Counted from the stretch's first letter, positions 1 to 8,398 are shown. The stretch: DNA of 64,000 bases from Rariglobus sp041662485 (GCA_041662485.1 JBAZSJ010000013.1:36051-100050); one strand, 5' to 3'. The notes: generated from the letters alone by a model not told the origin. Numbers and translations: made by a program.

Positions 1-1181
1 GTGAAGAGGTGCGAGGCGTTAAAACCTTCCTCGCGCAGGATGCGTTCCCAGACGTGGAAGATGGCGTGCATGGTGAAGCCGGCGGAGCCGCACGCGGTGT
101 CGATGAGCGTCTCGGTCTCGCCGGGGTTGAGCATGCGCACACACAGGTCGATGACGTGGCGCGGGGTGAAGTATTGGCCCTTCTCGCCCTTGGAGGATTT
201 GTTGACGAGGTATTCGAACGCCTCGTCCACGACGTCGAGGTTGCTGTTGAAGAGCTTGTATTCTTCGAGCGAGCCGACGCAGACGGCGAGGTGATCGGCG
301 GTGAGCTTGATCTTCTCGTCGGGAGCGAAGACGCCCTCCCACTTGGTGCGGGCCTCGTCGAAAAGTTCCTGAATGCGAACCTTGAGCTGCGAGGCGGTGT
401 TGGTGTTGCGGAAGCGGATGTGCGTGTGCTCCTGACGGTAGCAGGAGAGCTCGTCGTAAAGCTTGGTGAAAACGAGTTTGAAGACCTCCTCGAAGACATC
501 GACGCCGGCGTTGGCGAGGACTTCGTTTTCCATTTCCAGAATGCGGTCCTTCAGCGAGCGGGATTCGCTGCTGGCTTCGCGCTCCTTCTCCTTTTCGACG
601 AGGGTGTCGATGGTCCACGGCTGGTCGGCGACGTCGGCGATGTCCTGCGAGGCGGTAGGCAGGGTGGGGATCTCGACGAAGTAGTTGGGATTTTTGCGGT
701 GCCAGAAGGTCTTGTCGCGACCGTTGCTCCAGACGGCGAGCGGCGCGCCGGTTGCGTGGCAGTAGGATTTGAGCTGTTCCTTGCCGTCTTTCTGCTTCGG
801 CTCCTTTACCTCGATGATGACGTAGGGGATGGTGATGCGGTCGGCATCGAAGATAACGATGTCGGCGCGCTTGGAGGAATCGCGGCCGAAGGTGACGGGA
901 TATTCGACGGCGAGGCGGGCGACCGGGTATTTGAAATGATTGAGGAGTCGATGAATCCAGAGCTGACGGACGATTTCCTCTGACTTGGCGGGAACGTCTT
1001 TGTTGCGAACCTGACATCGAATGACGGGCTTGCCGTTTTTGTCGGAGATCAGCTTTTCGACGGCTTTGCGTTCGGGGGTGCCGAAGAGAGCGAGAGTGCC
1101 GGCAGCTTCGACTGCCGGGAATTGGGGCTGTTGCAGGAGCACCGCCGCTGCGTTGGTAGACGAATTCTTTGGAGTGGACAC
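1..1181 (-). CDS. Nuclease-DNA methyltransferase fusion (HsdR_N-like + N-6 DNA methylase), 3' end cut by window
   Basis: Reads from a GTG at 1181 (TGA in frame just upstream; the only other candidate is a TTG 8 codons earlier) and is still open at position 1, giving 393 residues. Residues about 60-160 look like the N-terminal nuclease domain of type I R proteins: Asp107, then IIEVKEP with Glu124/Lys126 (PD-(D/E)XK) and a QxxxY motif (Gln136, Tyr140). Residues 320-393 begin an N-6 adenine methylase: GQYFTP at 335-340 and SAM motif I DTACGSAGF at 361-369. Nuclease plus methylase in one chain suggests a type IIG-like or type I-derived restriction-modification enzyme. The NPPY motif and any specificity domain lie outside the window. 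An XRE regulator is divergent at 1371. Confidence 0.85.
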   Translation of the reverse strand, partial: MSTPKNSSTNAAAVLLQQPQFPAVEAAGTLALFGTPERKAVEKLISDKNGKPVIRCQVRNKDVPAKSEEIVRQLWIHRLLNHFKYPVARLAVEYPVTFGRDSSKRADIVIFDADRITIPYVIIEVKEPKQKDGKEQLKSYCHATGAPLAVWSNGRDKTFWHRKNPNYFVEIPTLPTASQDIADVADQPWTIDTLVEKEKEREASSESRSLKDRILEMENEVLANAGVDVFEEVFKLVFTKLYDELSCYRQEHTHIRFRNTNTASQLKVRIQELFDEARTKWEGVFAPDEKIKLTADHLAVCVGSLEEYKLFNSNLDVVDEAFEYLVNKSSKGEKGQYFTPRHVIDLCVRMLNPGETETLIDTACGSAGFTMHAIFHVWERILREEGFNASHLF

Positions 1182-1370
1182 GGATTGAATAGTCGCGCGC
1201 AACGCTCAACCCAGACGGGAACAAGCGACCTCGCGGACGGAACCGCCACGAAAGGAAAGGAGGGCGTCGCGCATGGACATCCCTCACGAAACACCACCGA
1301 AAGAGGGGTGTAAAGAACCCACTAACACTAGGGGGGTGTCGGTTAAATCGGCCTGTCGCTATGCTTCAAC

Positions 1371-1688
1371 GTGGCAAACGACTTCACGACGCGCCTGTTG
1401 GTGCGCATAAGAACACTCCGGGAGGCTCGCGGCCTCAGCCAGGAGGCGTTTGCCGAGCGCGCGGGACTCAAATACAAGCACTACCAAGCCATCGAAGCCG
1501 GTCGGAAGCCGAAGTTCCAGCTCCCCACCCTCATCAAGATCGCCGAAGCCCTGGGTTTGGAGCCTTGGCAACTCCTCAACTTCGACGTCGAGCTACCGGC
1601 CTTGGCCGAGGATCAGGCGACCAAGACGACTCCCGCCAAGAGTGCGCGCAAGCCGTCCAAACGCCGGTCGTCTACCAAAGGGGCCTGA
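1371..1688 (+). CDS. XRE-family helix-turn-helix regulator
   Basis: 105 aa from a GTG. Residues about 8-68 form a Cro/C1-type HTH_3 domain: LREARGLSQEAFAERAGL, then AIEAGRKPKFQLPTLIKIAE, then ALGLEPWQLL. The rest is a Lys/Ser/Thr-rich basic tail. It is divergent from the methylase fusion with 189 bp between, the arrangement of a controller protein for a restriction system, but it could equally regulate the downstream toxin module. DNA-binding assignment is firm; the target is inference. Confidence 0.8.
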   Translation: MANDFTTRLLVRIRTLREARGLSQEAFAERAGLKYKHYQAIEAGRKPKFQLPTLIKIAEALGLEPWQLLNFDVELPALAEDQATKTTPAKSARKPSKRRSSTKGA

Positions 1689-1698
1689 GTTTTCTGTC

Positions 1699-1756
1699 GT
1701 AGCGGGGAGCGCCAGCGACCCGAAGGAAACCCCACTCGCTCACGCTCGCGGCCACG
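1699..1756. repeat. Intergenic hairpin element, family GTAGC(C/G)GCGAGCG
   Basis: An imperfect inverted repeat: GTAGCGGGGAGCGCCAGCGA on the left pairs with CGCTCACGCTCGCGGCCAC on the right. The same modules recur at 2408-2460 and as the core of the compound element at 25304-25419. It sits between the XRE gene and the small protein upstream of the Doc toxin. Confidence 0.7.
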
Positions 1757-1806
1757 CCTTTTTCCGCCCCGTTGACACCATCCCTCCGGCGATCCACGGT
1801 TTCGAC

Positions 1807-1974
1807 GTGGACAAGAAGCCGCATAAAGTCGAGGAGCCCCAGGCCCCCTACCTCTCCAAGCAACCGGAGAAGGAGAAGTCTGCTGTTCGCTACGCAACCC
1901 CGGCTCAAACGAAGCAGTCGATGGACAAGGTCTTCCGCGTCCATAAGGAACTTCTGCGCAAGCTCGCCCAATAA
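1807..1974 (+). CDS. Small putative antitoxin partner of Doc
   Basis: 55 aa from a GTG at 1807; the reading frame extends further upstream, but that part is read out of the hairpin repeat at 1699-1756 and looks non-coding. Lys/Glu-rich and charged, ending in a likely helix (MDKVFRVHKELLRKLAQ). It ends 45 bp before the Doc gene on the same strand. Size and position fit an antitoxin, but I do not recognise a family (no Phd or AbrB domain is visible), so the role is inferred from context. Confidence 0.45.
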   Translation: MDKKPHKVEEPQAPYLSKQPEKEKSAVRYATPAQTKQSMDKVFRVHKELLRKLAQ

Positions 1975-2019
1975 TGCAGCCGCCCGGAGCTTCAACGGGC
2001 CTGCCAATATCGTAGCCGG

Positions 2020-2406
2020 ATGCACGAGCCATTGTTTTTATCCCACGAAAAGGTGATGGAGATTCACCGGCATTCACTGGAACAGCACGGTGGTCTTGAT
2101 GGTTTGCGCGACCCCGGCCTGCTCGCCTCTGCGCTCATGCAGCCGGAAGCAGCCTATTTTTACGGGGATGGAGATGTGGCCGCGATCGCCGCAGCATACG
2201 CCTTTCATATCGCCCAAAACCAGCCGTTCATCGATGGCAATAAACGCACGGCCATAGCGAGCGCGTTGACGTTTCTCGATCTCAATGGCGCCGACGCCGA
2301 GCTCTATGATGGGGCCGAACTCTACGACGCCATGATCGGCATCGCCGAGAAGCGCCTGGACAAGGCCGGACTCGCCGCGATTTTCCGCCGTCATCTTTCC
2401 CCATAA
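2020..2406 (+). CDS. Doc/Fic-family toxin (death-on-curing)
   Basis: 128 aa, the usual Doc length (126 aa in P1 Doc). The Fic core is at residues 68-76, QPFIDGNKR, followed by TA; upstream is the conserved helix AYAFHIA. Doc proteins of this family phosphorylate EF-Tu and stop translation. The catalytic His of the HxFx(D/E)(A/G)NKR core is Gln68 here (NQPF); similar Gln variants are, to my recollection, common among annotated chromosomal Doc homologues, so loss of activity is not certain. Likely paired with the small ORF at 1807-1974. The pair is bracketed by related repeats at 1699-1756 and 2408-2460. Confidence 0.88.
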   Translation: MHEPLFLSHEKVMEIHRHSLEQHGGLDGLRDPGLLASALMQPEAAYFYGDGDVAAIAAAYAFHIAQNQPFIDGNKRTAIASALTFLDLNGADAELYDGAELYDAMIGIAEKRLDKAGLAAIFRRHLSP

Positions 2407-2407
2407 C

Positions 2408-2460
2408 CCACTCGCTGGCGCTCGCGGCTACGACACGTAGCGGGGAGCGCCAGCGACCCG
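2408..2460. repeat. Intergenic hairpin element, family GTAGC(C/G)GCGAGCG
   Basis: CACTCGCTGGCGCTCGCGGC...TAC is followed at once by GTAGCGGGGAGCGCCAGCGA, forming a tight stem. It has the same modules as 1699-1756 in the opposite order. It lies directly after the Doc stop codon. Confidence 0.7.
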
Positions 2461-2471
2461 ACCCTCAACCC

Positions 2472-3266
2472 GTGAAACTCCTCCGCCATCTCTCCCCCGC
2501 CGGCCCCGCCTACGCCGCGCTCCAACCCGACGGCTCCGCCCGTGAAATCACCGGCGATCCGCTCGCCGGCACGCACCGCGTCACCGACCGCGTGGTCACG
2601 CTCGGCAAGCACCTCGCGCCCGTCGCTCCCGCCACGATCATCTGCATCGGGCTCAACTACGCCAAACACGCCGCCGAGGGCGGCAAGGGCCCGCCCGAGC
2701 GCCCCGTGTGGTTCATGAAACTCCCCGGCGCCGTGCAAAACCCCGGCGAACCGATCGTTCTTCCCGAGCACCAGCCCACCGAAAAAGCCGACTACGAGGC
2801 CGAACTCGCCCTCGTGCTCGGACGCGAATGCCGCAACGCCACCCGCGAAAACGCGTTGTCCTTCGTGCTCGGCTACACCTGCGCCAACGACGTCTCCGCC
2901 CGCGACTGGCAGCGCGACTGGAGCGGCGGACAATGGAACCACGCCAAAAGCTTCGACACCTTCTGTCCGCTAGGCCCCGTGCTGGTGACGCCCGACGAGA
3001 TCCCGAATCCCAACGCGCTCCGCATCCGTTCGATTCTCAACGGCACGGTCATGCAGGATTCCAACACGTCGGACATGATCTTCGACGTCCCGGACATCAT
3101 CGCCTTCCTGAGCGCCGACAAGACCCTCCCCGCCGGCACGCTTATCCTCACCGGCACCCCCGAGGGCGTGGGCTTCGCCCGCCGTCCGCAAGTGTGGCTC
3201 AAGCCCGGAGACACCATCGCCGTCGAGATCGAAGGCATCGGCACGCTCAGCAACCCGGTTGTCTGA
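2472..3266 (+). CDS. Fumarylacetoacetate hydrolase (FAH) family protein
   Basis: 264 aa from GTG. Typical FAH-fold C-terminal domain: ICIGLNYAKHAAE near residue 57, the acidic metal-binding stretch YEAELALVLG near 115, NDVSARD near 140, and ILTGTPEGVGF near 225. Family members hydrolyse or decarboxylate acylpyruvates and 2,4-diketo acids with Mg2+ or Ca2+ (acylpyruvase, 2,4-diketo-3-deoxy-sugar-acid hydrolase, homoprotocatechuate isomerase). The substrate cannot be read from sequence. A role in deoxy-sugar acid breakdown would suit the rhamnose genes further on, but it is not linked to them. Confidence 0.85.
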   Translation: MKLLRHLSPAGPAYAALQPDGSAREITGDPLAGTHRVTDRVVTLGKHLAPVAPATIICIGLNYAKHAAEGGKGPPERPVWFMKLPGAVQNPGEPIVLPEHQPTEKADYEAELALVLGRECRNATRENALSFVLGYTCANDVSARDWQRDWSGGQWNHAKSFDTFCPLGPVLVTPDEIPNPNALRIRSILNGTVMQDSNTSDMIFDVPDIIAFLSADKTLPAGTLILTGTPEGVGFARRPQVWLKPGDTIAVEIEGIGTLSNPVV

Positions 3267-3288
3267 TCTTTCCGATCTCCGGAATTTT

Positions 3289-3427
3289 GTCACAGAGAAC
3301 ACAGAGTTCCGATCCCGAGTTCACAGAGCCCTATCTTTTAAAAACCGATATCCGCACAGAGATAAAATCCCCGCAGTCTTAAGGCTCTCCTCAAACTCCT
3401 TCCGAGCTCTGTGTCCTCTGTGTAACT
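3289..3427. repeat. Inverted-repeat element with ACACAGAG ends
   Basis: The left end GTCACAGAGAACACAGAG (from 3289) is matched in inverse orientation by CTCTGTGTCCTCTGTGTAAC (ending 3427). The interior contains further CACAGAG words and is AT-richer than neighbouring genes. It fills most of the 261-bp gap between the FAH gene and the deacetylase; no ORF is convincing in that gap. Confidence 0.6.
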
Positions 3428-3527
3428 GCCTTAAATTCCGCTTCCTCATCCCGCCCCCATGAAAATAGTCTCCATCCCCATCGTGTCCGGAGCAACCGGC
3501 GCGCCCGCGCGCTGACCCGCCGCCCCG

Positions 3528-4310
3528 GTGCCATCACCCGCCTTCTGTTCACGTCTGCTGGTCGCGCTGGCGATTGCCGTCAAGGTGCTCGGCGTTGCCC
3601 TCTTGTGGTCAGCGGCGCCGGCATGGGAGTGCCTCGGACTGTTCTTCGTCCCCGATTTTTTTCTGCTGTATCAACTGCTCGTCCCGTCGAGCCAGCAGCT
3701 CTGCCCGACTTTCACGCGCTTTGAAACCCCTCGTCGCGAAATCTGGCTGACCATTGACGACGGCCCCGATCCAGACGACACCCCGCGGATTCTCGACCTG
3801 CTCGACCGCCATCAGGCGTGCGCGACGTTTTTCCTGATCGGCGAACGCGCCGCCCGGCACCCGCATCTCGTCGCGGACATCCTTCGTCGCGGACACGAAG
3901 TCGGCCATCACACCCACACGCATCCGGCTTTCACGTTCTGGTGCGCCGGGCCGCGCCGCACCCGGGCGGAACTCGACGACGGACTCGCATCCCTGCGCGC
4001 CGCCGGTGCCCAACCCCAATGGTTCCGCGCGCCCGTCGGCATCAAAAACTTTTTCCTCAGCACCACCCTCGACGCGCGCGGCCTGCGTTGCGTCGGCTGG
4101 AGCGTGCGCAGCCTGGATTCGGTGAGCGCCGATCCGGCGACGGTGGTTGCGCGCGTCATGGCCCGCGTGCGTCCGGGCGCAATCGTGCTGATGCACGAAG
4201 GCCCGAAGCTGGCCGACGCCGTGCGCGTGCACGCGGTCGAAGGCGTGCTCGCCGCTCTAGCCGCCCGCGGCTTCGCCTGCGTTTTGCCCGAACCCGGGCA
4301 ATTGCGCTAA
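3528..4310 (+). CDS. Polysaccharide deacetylase (NodB domain), membrane-anchored
   Basis: 260 aa from GTG. Residues about 8-58 hold one or two hydrophobic segments, so the protein is probably tethered to the inner membrane. The NodB homology domain spans about 70-250: motif 1 TIDDGPD at 75-81 (metal Asp and base), motif 2 GHHTHTHP at 126-133 (metal His), motif 3 WFRAPVG near 175, and a C-terminal IVLMHEG. CE4 enzymes remove N-acetyl or O-acetyl groups from chitin-like or peptidoglycan sugars. It lies 5' of the lipid/polyene cluster and convergent with the TVP38 gene; its stop codon TAA lies in the left terminal repeat of the element at 4307-4468. Confidence 0.88.
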   Translation: MPSPAFCSRLLVALAIAVKVLGVALLWSAAPAWECLGLFFVPDFFLLYQLLVPSSQQLCPTFTRFETPRREIWLTIDDGPDPDDTPRILDLLDRHQACATFFLIGERAARHPHLVADILRRGHEVGHHTHTHPAFTFWCAGPRRTRAELDDGLASLRAAGAQPQWFRAPVGIKNFFLSTTLDARGLRCVGWSVRSLDSVSADPATVVARVMARVRPGAIVLMHEGPKLADAVRVHAVEGVLAALAARGFACVLPEPGQLR

Positions 4311-4468
4311 AGCCATTTCAAATAAAACTGTAGCCGTAATTTTCTGTCGTAGGGCTCGACCTTGTGTCGAGCCGGTGCGACATGCGAAAGCGAAAAGACC
4401 GCGCGGCCTCACGCAAGGTGATGCCCTACAAGGATAAAGCGGCTACGGTTTTATGTGAAATTCTCTAG
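4307..4468. repeat. Compound element A: terminal inverted repeats around a hairpin core
   Basis: Left end CTAAAGCCATTTCAAATAAA followed by ACTGTAGCCG. The right end, read inversely, is CTAGAGAATTTCACATAAAA followed by CCGTAGCCGC. Between them lies an unrelated core with GTAGGGCTCGACCTTGTGTC and a right part ending ATGCCCTAC. The same ends occur at 25304-25419 and 29193-29345. The left end contains the TAA stop of the deacetylase and the right end the TAG stop of the TVP38 gene (4465-4467). This looks like a MITE-like or REP-type element. Confidence 0.75.
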
Positions 4469-5139
4469 CGAACATCCGTCCGCCGCGCCGCCAGCATGCG
4501 TTTGCGCAGGCGATGCAGCGCCACCGCCACGAGGACAAAGATCACGCCGGCGACGGCAAGCATGCGGCGGTCACCGTGCACCATCGCGGCGCCCGCCATC
4601 ACCGAGGCAACGATGTAGCCGCTCATCACCAGCGTCGAAATCAGCAGATAGGAAACAAACGGCACGCGGGCCAGGCCGAGCAGGTAGCTTTGCATGAAAA
4701 ACGGCACCCCGGGGATGAGCCGCGTCAGCAGGACGATTTCCCAGCCCGAGCCGGCGGGCAACGCCGGCAGCGCAAATCCCAGCCACGCCAGCAATCTCAC
4801 CATCACCGGCCGGAGCGCCCGCGCCGCGATCCAGTAGGAAAGCGCCACGTTGACGGCCACCGCGAGGATCGAGCAGGCGATCACGTTCCCCGCGCCCATC
4901 TCCGACGCAAACACCGGCCCTGCGGCCAGAACGAACGGCGCGAGCGGAAACCCGACCAGCGGCAGCAACGCCATCGCCACGAAAAACGGCCCCGGCCCCG
5001 CCTCGCGCAAAAATCCCATGCAGCCCGCCACCCACGCGCCCAGTTCCCCACGCTGCGCGAGCAGCGCCAGCGCCAGTCCCAAGGCGGCAAAACCCAGGAT
5101 CAATCGTATCCGACGGGCGCGTTGCAGGTTCGTGGTCAC
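4465..5139 (-). CDS. TVP38/TMEM64 family (DedA-like) inner-membrane protein
   Basis: 224 aa from a GTG at 5139. The frame extends to a TTG at 5235, but the upstream residues look non-native and 220-230 aa is the usual family length. There are about six hydrophobic segments. The conserved SNARE-associated/VTT core includes GFPLAPFVLAAGPVF, re-entrant-like helices, and LLTRLIPGVPFFMQSYLLGL. Bacterial members are linked to lipid scrambling and membrane homeostasis. It is convergent with the deacetylase. Confidence 0.82.
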   Translation of the reverse strand: MTTNLQRARRIRLILGFAALGLALALLAQRGELGAWVAGCMGFLREAGPGPFFVAMALLPLVGFPLAPFVLAAGPVFASEMGAGNVIACSILAVAVNVALSYWIAARALRPVMVRLLAWLGFALPALPAGSGWEIVLLTRLIPGVPFFMQSYLLGLARVPFVSYLLISTLVMSGYIVASVMAGAAMVHGDRRMLAVAGVIFVLVAVALHRLRKRMLAARRTDVR

Positions 5140-5302
5140 GCTTCGTTGAGCAGGGTAACACCCCATTACGCAAACCACCATATAAGTTACATTAAACAAA
5201 CCACTCCAAACGCTACCATTAAGGACGAACTTCAACGGTTGTTTCTCCCCCGGCCAAGCTGTCGGTGAAATACGCCATCACCACCACCCTCGCCAACCCG
5301 TC

Positions 5303-5686
5303 ATGTCCCTTCCCGCATCCGGTCCTCCGAGCCCGTCCACCCGCGATCCGCTCGCCAAGTTTCCCGAGGATGTCCGCGCCGCCCACGCGCGTTTTCTCGC
5401 CACCGGTGATGCCGCCGCGCTCGACACCGTCGTGCTCGCTGTCGTCCTCGACCACCAGCCCAAGGCCGCGCAAACCTCCGGCCTCTCCCCCGTCGCCACG
5501 CCTGCCGACTCCGCCCGGCTCATCGCCGATCTCGGCTTCGATTCCCTGGCCCTCGCCGAAATCGTGTTCTTCTTCGAGGACCTCTACGGCGTGACCATCA
5601 CCAACAACGAGCTCGTGCGCATCACGACCATCGGCGAGCTCCGCGCCTTCGTCCGCGCCAAGGTCGCCGCGACCCGCGCCGCCTGA
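5303..5686 (+). CDS. Acyl carrier protein 1 of polyene cluster
   Basis: 127 aa. The C-terminal part (about 65-125) is an ACP with phosphopantetheine site Ser81 in LGFDSLALAEI. The N-terminal 45 residues, Pro/Ala-rich, are longer than in FabD-type ACPs. First gene of a same-strand run to 16540, 11 bp before the ketosynthase. Expected to carry the growing polyketide or aromatic starter. Confidence 0.85.
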   Translation: MSLPASGPPSPSTRDPLAKFPEDVRAAHARFLATGDAAALDTVVLAVVLDHQPKAAQTSGLSPVATPADSARLIADLGFDSLALAEIVFFFEDLYGVTITNNELVRITTIGELRAFVRAKVAATRAA

Positions 5687-5697
5687 CCGCCCTTCCC

Positions 5698-6960
5698 GTG
5701 TCCCGCTCCGTCTTCATCACCGGCCTCGGTTTCATCACGAGCATTGGCAACGATGCCGCCGCCGTGACCGCGAGCCTGCGCGAGGGCCGGCACGGCATGG
5801 CCGTGCACGCGCTCTACGACAACCCGTCCATCCCGATCAAGGTCGCCGCGCCCGTGCGCGGGTTCGCCGTGGATTCGCCCAGTTGGCGCGATTGGACCTG
5901 GCCCGCGCATTACGACATCCCGCGTGAAACCCTGCGCGGACTCGCCCCCCACGGCGTCTACGCCTTTTGCGCGGTCGAGCAGGCCTTGGCCGACGCCGGC
6001 CTCTCGCGTTCCGATCTCACAGACGGCTCGACCGGCCTCTTCTGCGCCTCCGCCGGCTCGGCGTTCCTGCTGCACCACCACCTCACGCAGACCCGTGCCA
6101 GCAGGTTCGAACGCGGCAACCCGCTCGGCGTCGTCTCCTCCATCGCCGGCACGCTCAACTTCAACCTCGCCGCGCATTACGGCATCACCGGCGCCGTCAC
6201 CGGCTTCGTCTCCGCCTGCGCCTCGTCGAGCCACGCCATCGGCTACGCGATGGACGAGATCCGCCTTGGCCGCCAGGAACGCATGATCGTGGTCGGCGCC
6301 GAGGAGCTCAACGCCGACACCCTGCTGCCCTTCGCGCCGATGCGCGCCCTCTCCACCCAAGACGATCCGCTCACCGCCTCGCGTCCCTTCGACACGGCCC
6401 GCGACGGCTTTGTCGGCACCGGCGGCGCCGTCGTCCTCATTCTCGAGGAAGCTTCGCTCGCCCGCCGCCGCGGCGCAAACGCCCGCGCCGAGTTGATCGG
6501 CTGGGGCCAGGCCTCCGACGGCCACAGCGTCGCCACTTCCCATCCCGACGGCGCCGGTCTGCGCGAGGCGATGCGCCGCGCGTTGAGCGACGCCACGACC
6601 GATCCGCACTCGATCGACTACGTCAATGCCCACGCCACCTCCACTCCCGTCGGCGACCGCGCCGAGGCCCTCGCCCTCCGGTCCACATTCACCGATCAGG
6701 GCGCGCGTCCCGTCATCAGCAGCACCAAGGGCCTCACCGGCCACGGGCTTTCGATGGCCGGCGCCATGGAGGCCGGCTTCTGCGCCCTCTCCCTGAGCGA
6801 GGGTTTCATGCCCGGCAACCCCCACCTCGTGAATCCGGACCCCGTCTGCAACGGCCTCAACCTCCCCCGGGAAAGCGTTTTAACCTCCCCCTCCCTCGCG
6901 CTCAACAACAGCAGCGGCTTCGGCGGCAGCAACGTCTGCCACGTCCTCCGCCGCATCTGA
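5698..6960 (+). CDS. Beta-ketoacyl-ACP synthase (FabF-like) of polyene cluster
   Basis: 420 aa from GTG. Complete Cys-His-His set: Cys174 in VSACASSSHA, His312 in NAHATSTPVGD, His349 in STKGLTGHG. Starts MSRSVFITGLGFITSIG as in KAS II enzymes. Family reaction: decarboxylative condensation of malonyl-ACP with acyl-ACP. Sandwiched between two ACP genes, so probably the elongating synthase of the cluster rather than housekeeping FabF. Confidence 0.9.
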   Translation: MSRSVFITGLGFITSIGNDAAAVTASLREGRHGMAVHALYDNPSIPIKVAAPVRGFAVDSPSWRDWTWPAHYDIPRETLRGLAPHGVYAFCAVEQALADAGLSRSDLTDGSTGLFCASAGSAFLLHHHLTQTRASRFERGNPLGVVSSIAGTLNFNLAAHYGITGAVTGFVSACASSSHAIGYAMDEIRLGRQERMIVVGAEELNADTLLPFAPMRALSTQDDPLTASRPFDTARDGFVGTGGAVVLILEEASLARRRGANARAELIGWGQASDGHSVATSHPDGAGLREAMRRALSDATTDPHSIDYVNAHATSTPVGDRAEALALRSTFTDQGARPVISSTKGLTGHGLSMAGAMEAGFCALSLSEGFMPGNPHLVNPDPVCNGLNLPRESVLTSPSLALNNSSGFGGSNVCHVLRRI

Positions 6961-7002
6961 TCCGAAATCTCCGCCCGCATTCCCCCTCAACTTTTCCCGC
7001 GC

Positions 7003-7278
7003 ATGCCCGATCCTCTCATAGCAAAACTCAAGGTCCTCATTGTCGACACGCTCCGGCTCGAAGACGTCACGCCCGCGGACCTGCCCGACGACGAACCGCT
7101 CATCGGCGGCGGCCTCAGCCTCGACTCCATCGACGCGCTCGAACTCGTCGTGCGCCTCGAAAAGGAATTCGGCATCAAGATCAGCAGCAGCGAGGAATCC
7201 CGCGCCGCCCTCGCCAGCATCAAGGCCCTCGCCACCTTCATCCGCGAACGCGCCGATCCCGGCCGTCTGCCCGCCTGA
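7003..7278 (+). CDS. Acyl carrier protein 2 of polyene cluster
   Basis: 91 aa, standard ACP size. The phosphopantetheine attachment Ser42 is in GGGLSLDSIDALEL. The pattern resembles ACPs of aryl-polyene clusters, which usually carry two distinct ACPs. 13 bp upstream of the second ketosynthase. Confidence 0.9.
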   Translation: MPDPLIAKLKVLIVDTLRLEDVTPADLPDDEPLIGGGLSLDSIDALELVVRLEKEFGIKISSSEESRAALASIKALATFIRERADPGRLPA

Positions 7279-7291
7279 GCCCGTTTCGTCC

Positions 7292-8398
7292 ATGAGCGCC
7301 GATGTCCCGCCGATCCGTATCGCCGCCTGCGGCGCCCTCACCGCCTTCGGCGACGAGAGCGTCACGCTGGCCGCATTGCTCGAAGGCCGTCGCGCGCTCG
7401 TTCCTCTTCCCGTGCTTGGCGCCAGTGTAGACGACCTTGTCCCGCTGGCCCTCTGCGCCGGCCGCAACTACGCCGAAACCTCCCCTCCCGGCTGGCTGCC
7501 GCAGGCGCGCGCCCTCGCCGCCCGCATCCCCGGCGAAGGCTGGGGCTCGCCGCGCCGCCCGGTCTTCGTCACGAGCAGCAATTTCGGCGCAGGCAACCTG
7601 CTCGCCTTCCGCCTCACCGCCGATTCCTCCCATCTCCCCTTCAGCGCCCCCTTCGCCTGCGTGGACTGGCTCGGCGCTCAACTCGGCTGGGGGCCAAACG
7701 TCACCACGTTCTCCCACGCCTGCGTCTCCGCCCACCTCGGGCTGATGCAGGCGTCGCGCGTCCTCGCCGCCGGACTCGCCGACGAGGCTCTCGTGTTCTC
7801 CTTCGATTTTCTCAGCCCGTTTGTCGTCGGCGGATTTCACGCGCTTAAAATCCTCAACGCCGATTTCCCCGCGCCCTACCAGGACCGGCCCTCCGGCTCC
7901 ATCGGTCTCGGTGACGGCGCGGCCTTCGCCGTGCTCACGCGCGATCGAGGCGACTTCTCCCTTCTCGCCCAGAGCCTGCACAACGAAATGTATCACTTCA
8001 CCGCCAACCGTCCCGACGGCGCCGGCTTCGACGCCTGCCTCGCCGCCCTGCCCGCCGGTGCGGGTGGGCGCTGCTGGCTCAAAGGCCACGGCACCGGCAC
8101 CCTCGAGGCCGGACGGCTCGAGGCGTCAACGCTCGCGCGGCATTTTCCCGGCGCCCCGCTCGTCTCGTGGAAGGGCGGCATCGGACACACGCTCGGCAGC
8201 TGCGGCCTCGTCGAGCTCGCCCTCGCCCTCGCCGCGATCCGCGCCGGGCGCGCCCCCGGCACCGTCGGCGGCGAGGCCCCCGGATTCACGCCGGAAGTTG
8301 CGTTCGCCCCGTTCGATCTCGGCGGCTTCGACCGCGTGCTCTGCACCAGCAACGCCTTTGGCGGCGCGCACGCCGCCCTCCTTGTCGGCCATGCTTGA
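7292..8398 (+). CDS. Ketosynthase-like protein 2 of polyene cluster
   Basis: 368 aa from ATG 7292. Thiolase-fold ketosynthase, more divergent than the first. Cys144 (TFSHACVSAH), His266 (WLKGHGTGTLEA) and His299 (GGIGHTLGS) are retained, so it may be catalytically competent. The short length and weak N-terminus match the secondary KS found next to FabF-like enzymes in aryl-polyene clusters. Its stop overlaps the next start by 8 nt. Confidence 0.8.
   Translation: MSADVPPIRIAACGALTAFGDESVTLAALLEGRRALVPLPVLGASVDDLVPLALCAGRNYAETSPPGWLPQARALAARIPGEGWGSPRRPVFVTSSNFGAGNLLAFRLTADSSHLPFSAPFACVDWLGAQLGWGPNVTTFSHACVSAHLGLMQASRVLAAGLADEALVFSFDFLSPFVVGGFHALKILNADFPAPYQDRPSGSIGLGDGAAFAVLTRDRGDFSLLAQSLHNEMYHFTANRPDGAGFDACLAALPAGAGGRCWLKGHGTGTLEAGRLEASTLARHFPGAPLVSWKGGIGHTLGSCGLVELALALAAIRAGRAPGTVGGEAPGFTPEVAFAPFDLGGFDRVLCTSNAFGGAHAALLVGHA

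Noticed and set aside
1699..2460. CRISPR array
   Set aside because: The repeated modules are hairpin elements, few and irregularly spaced, without regular spacers or cas genes.
3459..3515. 18-codon ORF starting MKIVSIP, like the start of the cupin gene (MKTVSIP)
   Set aside because: Too short, and the similarity covers only about seven codons; probably coincidence.
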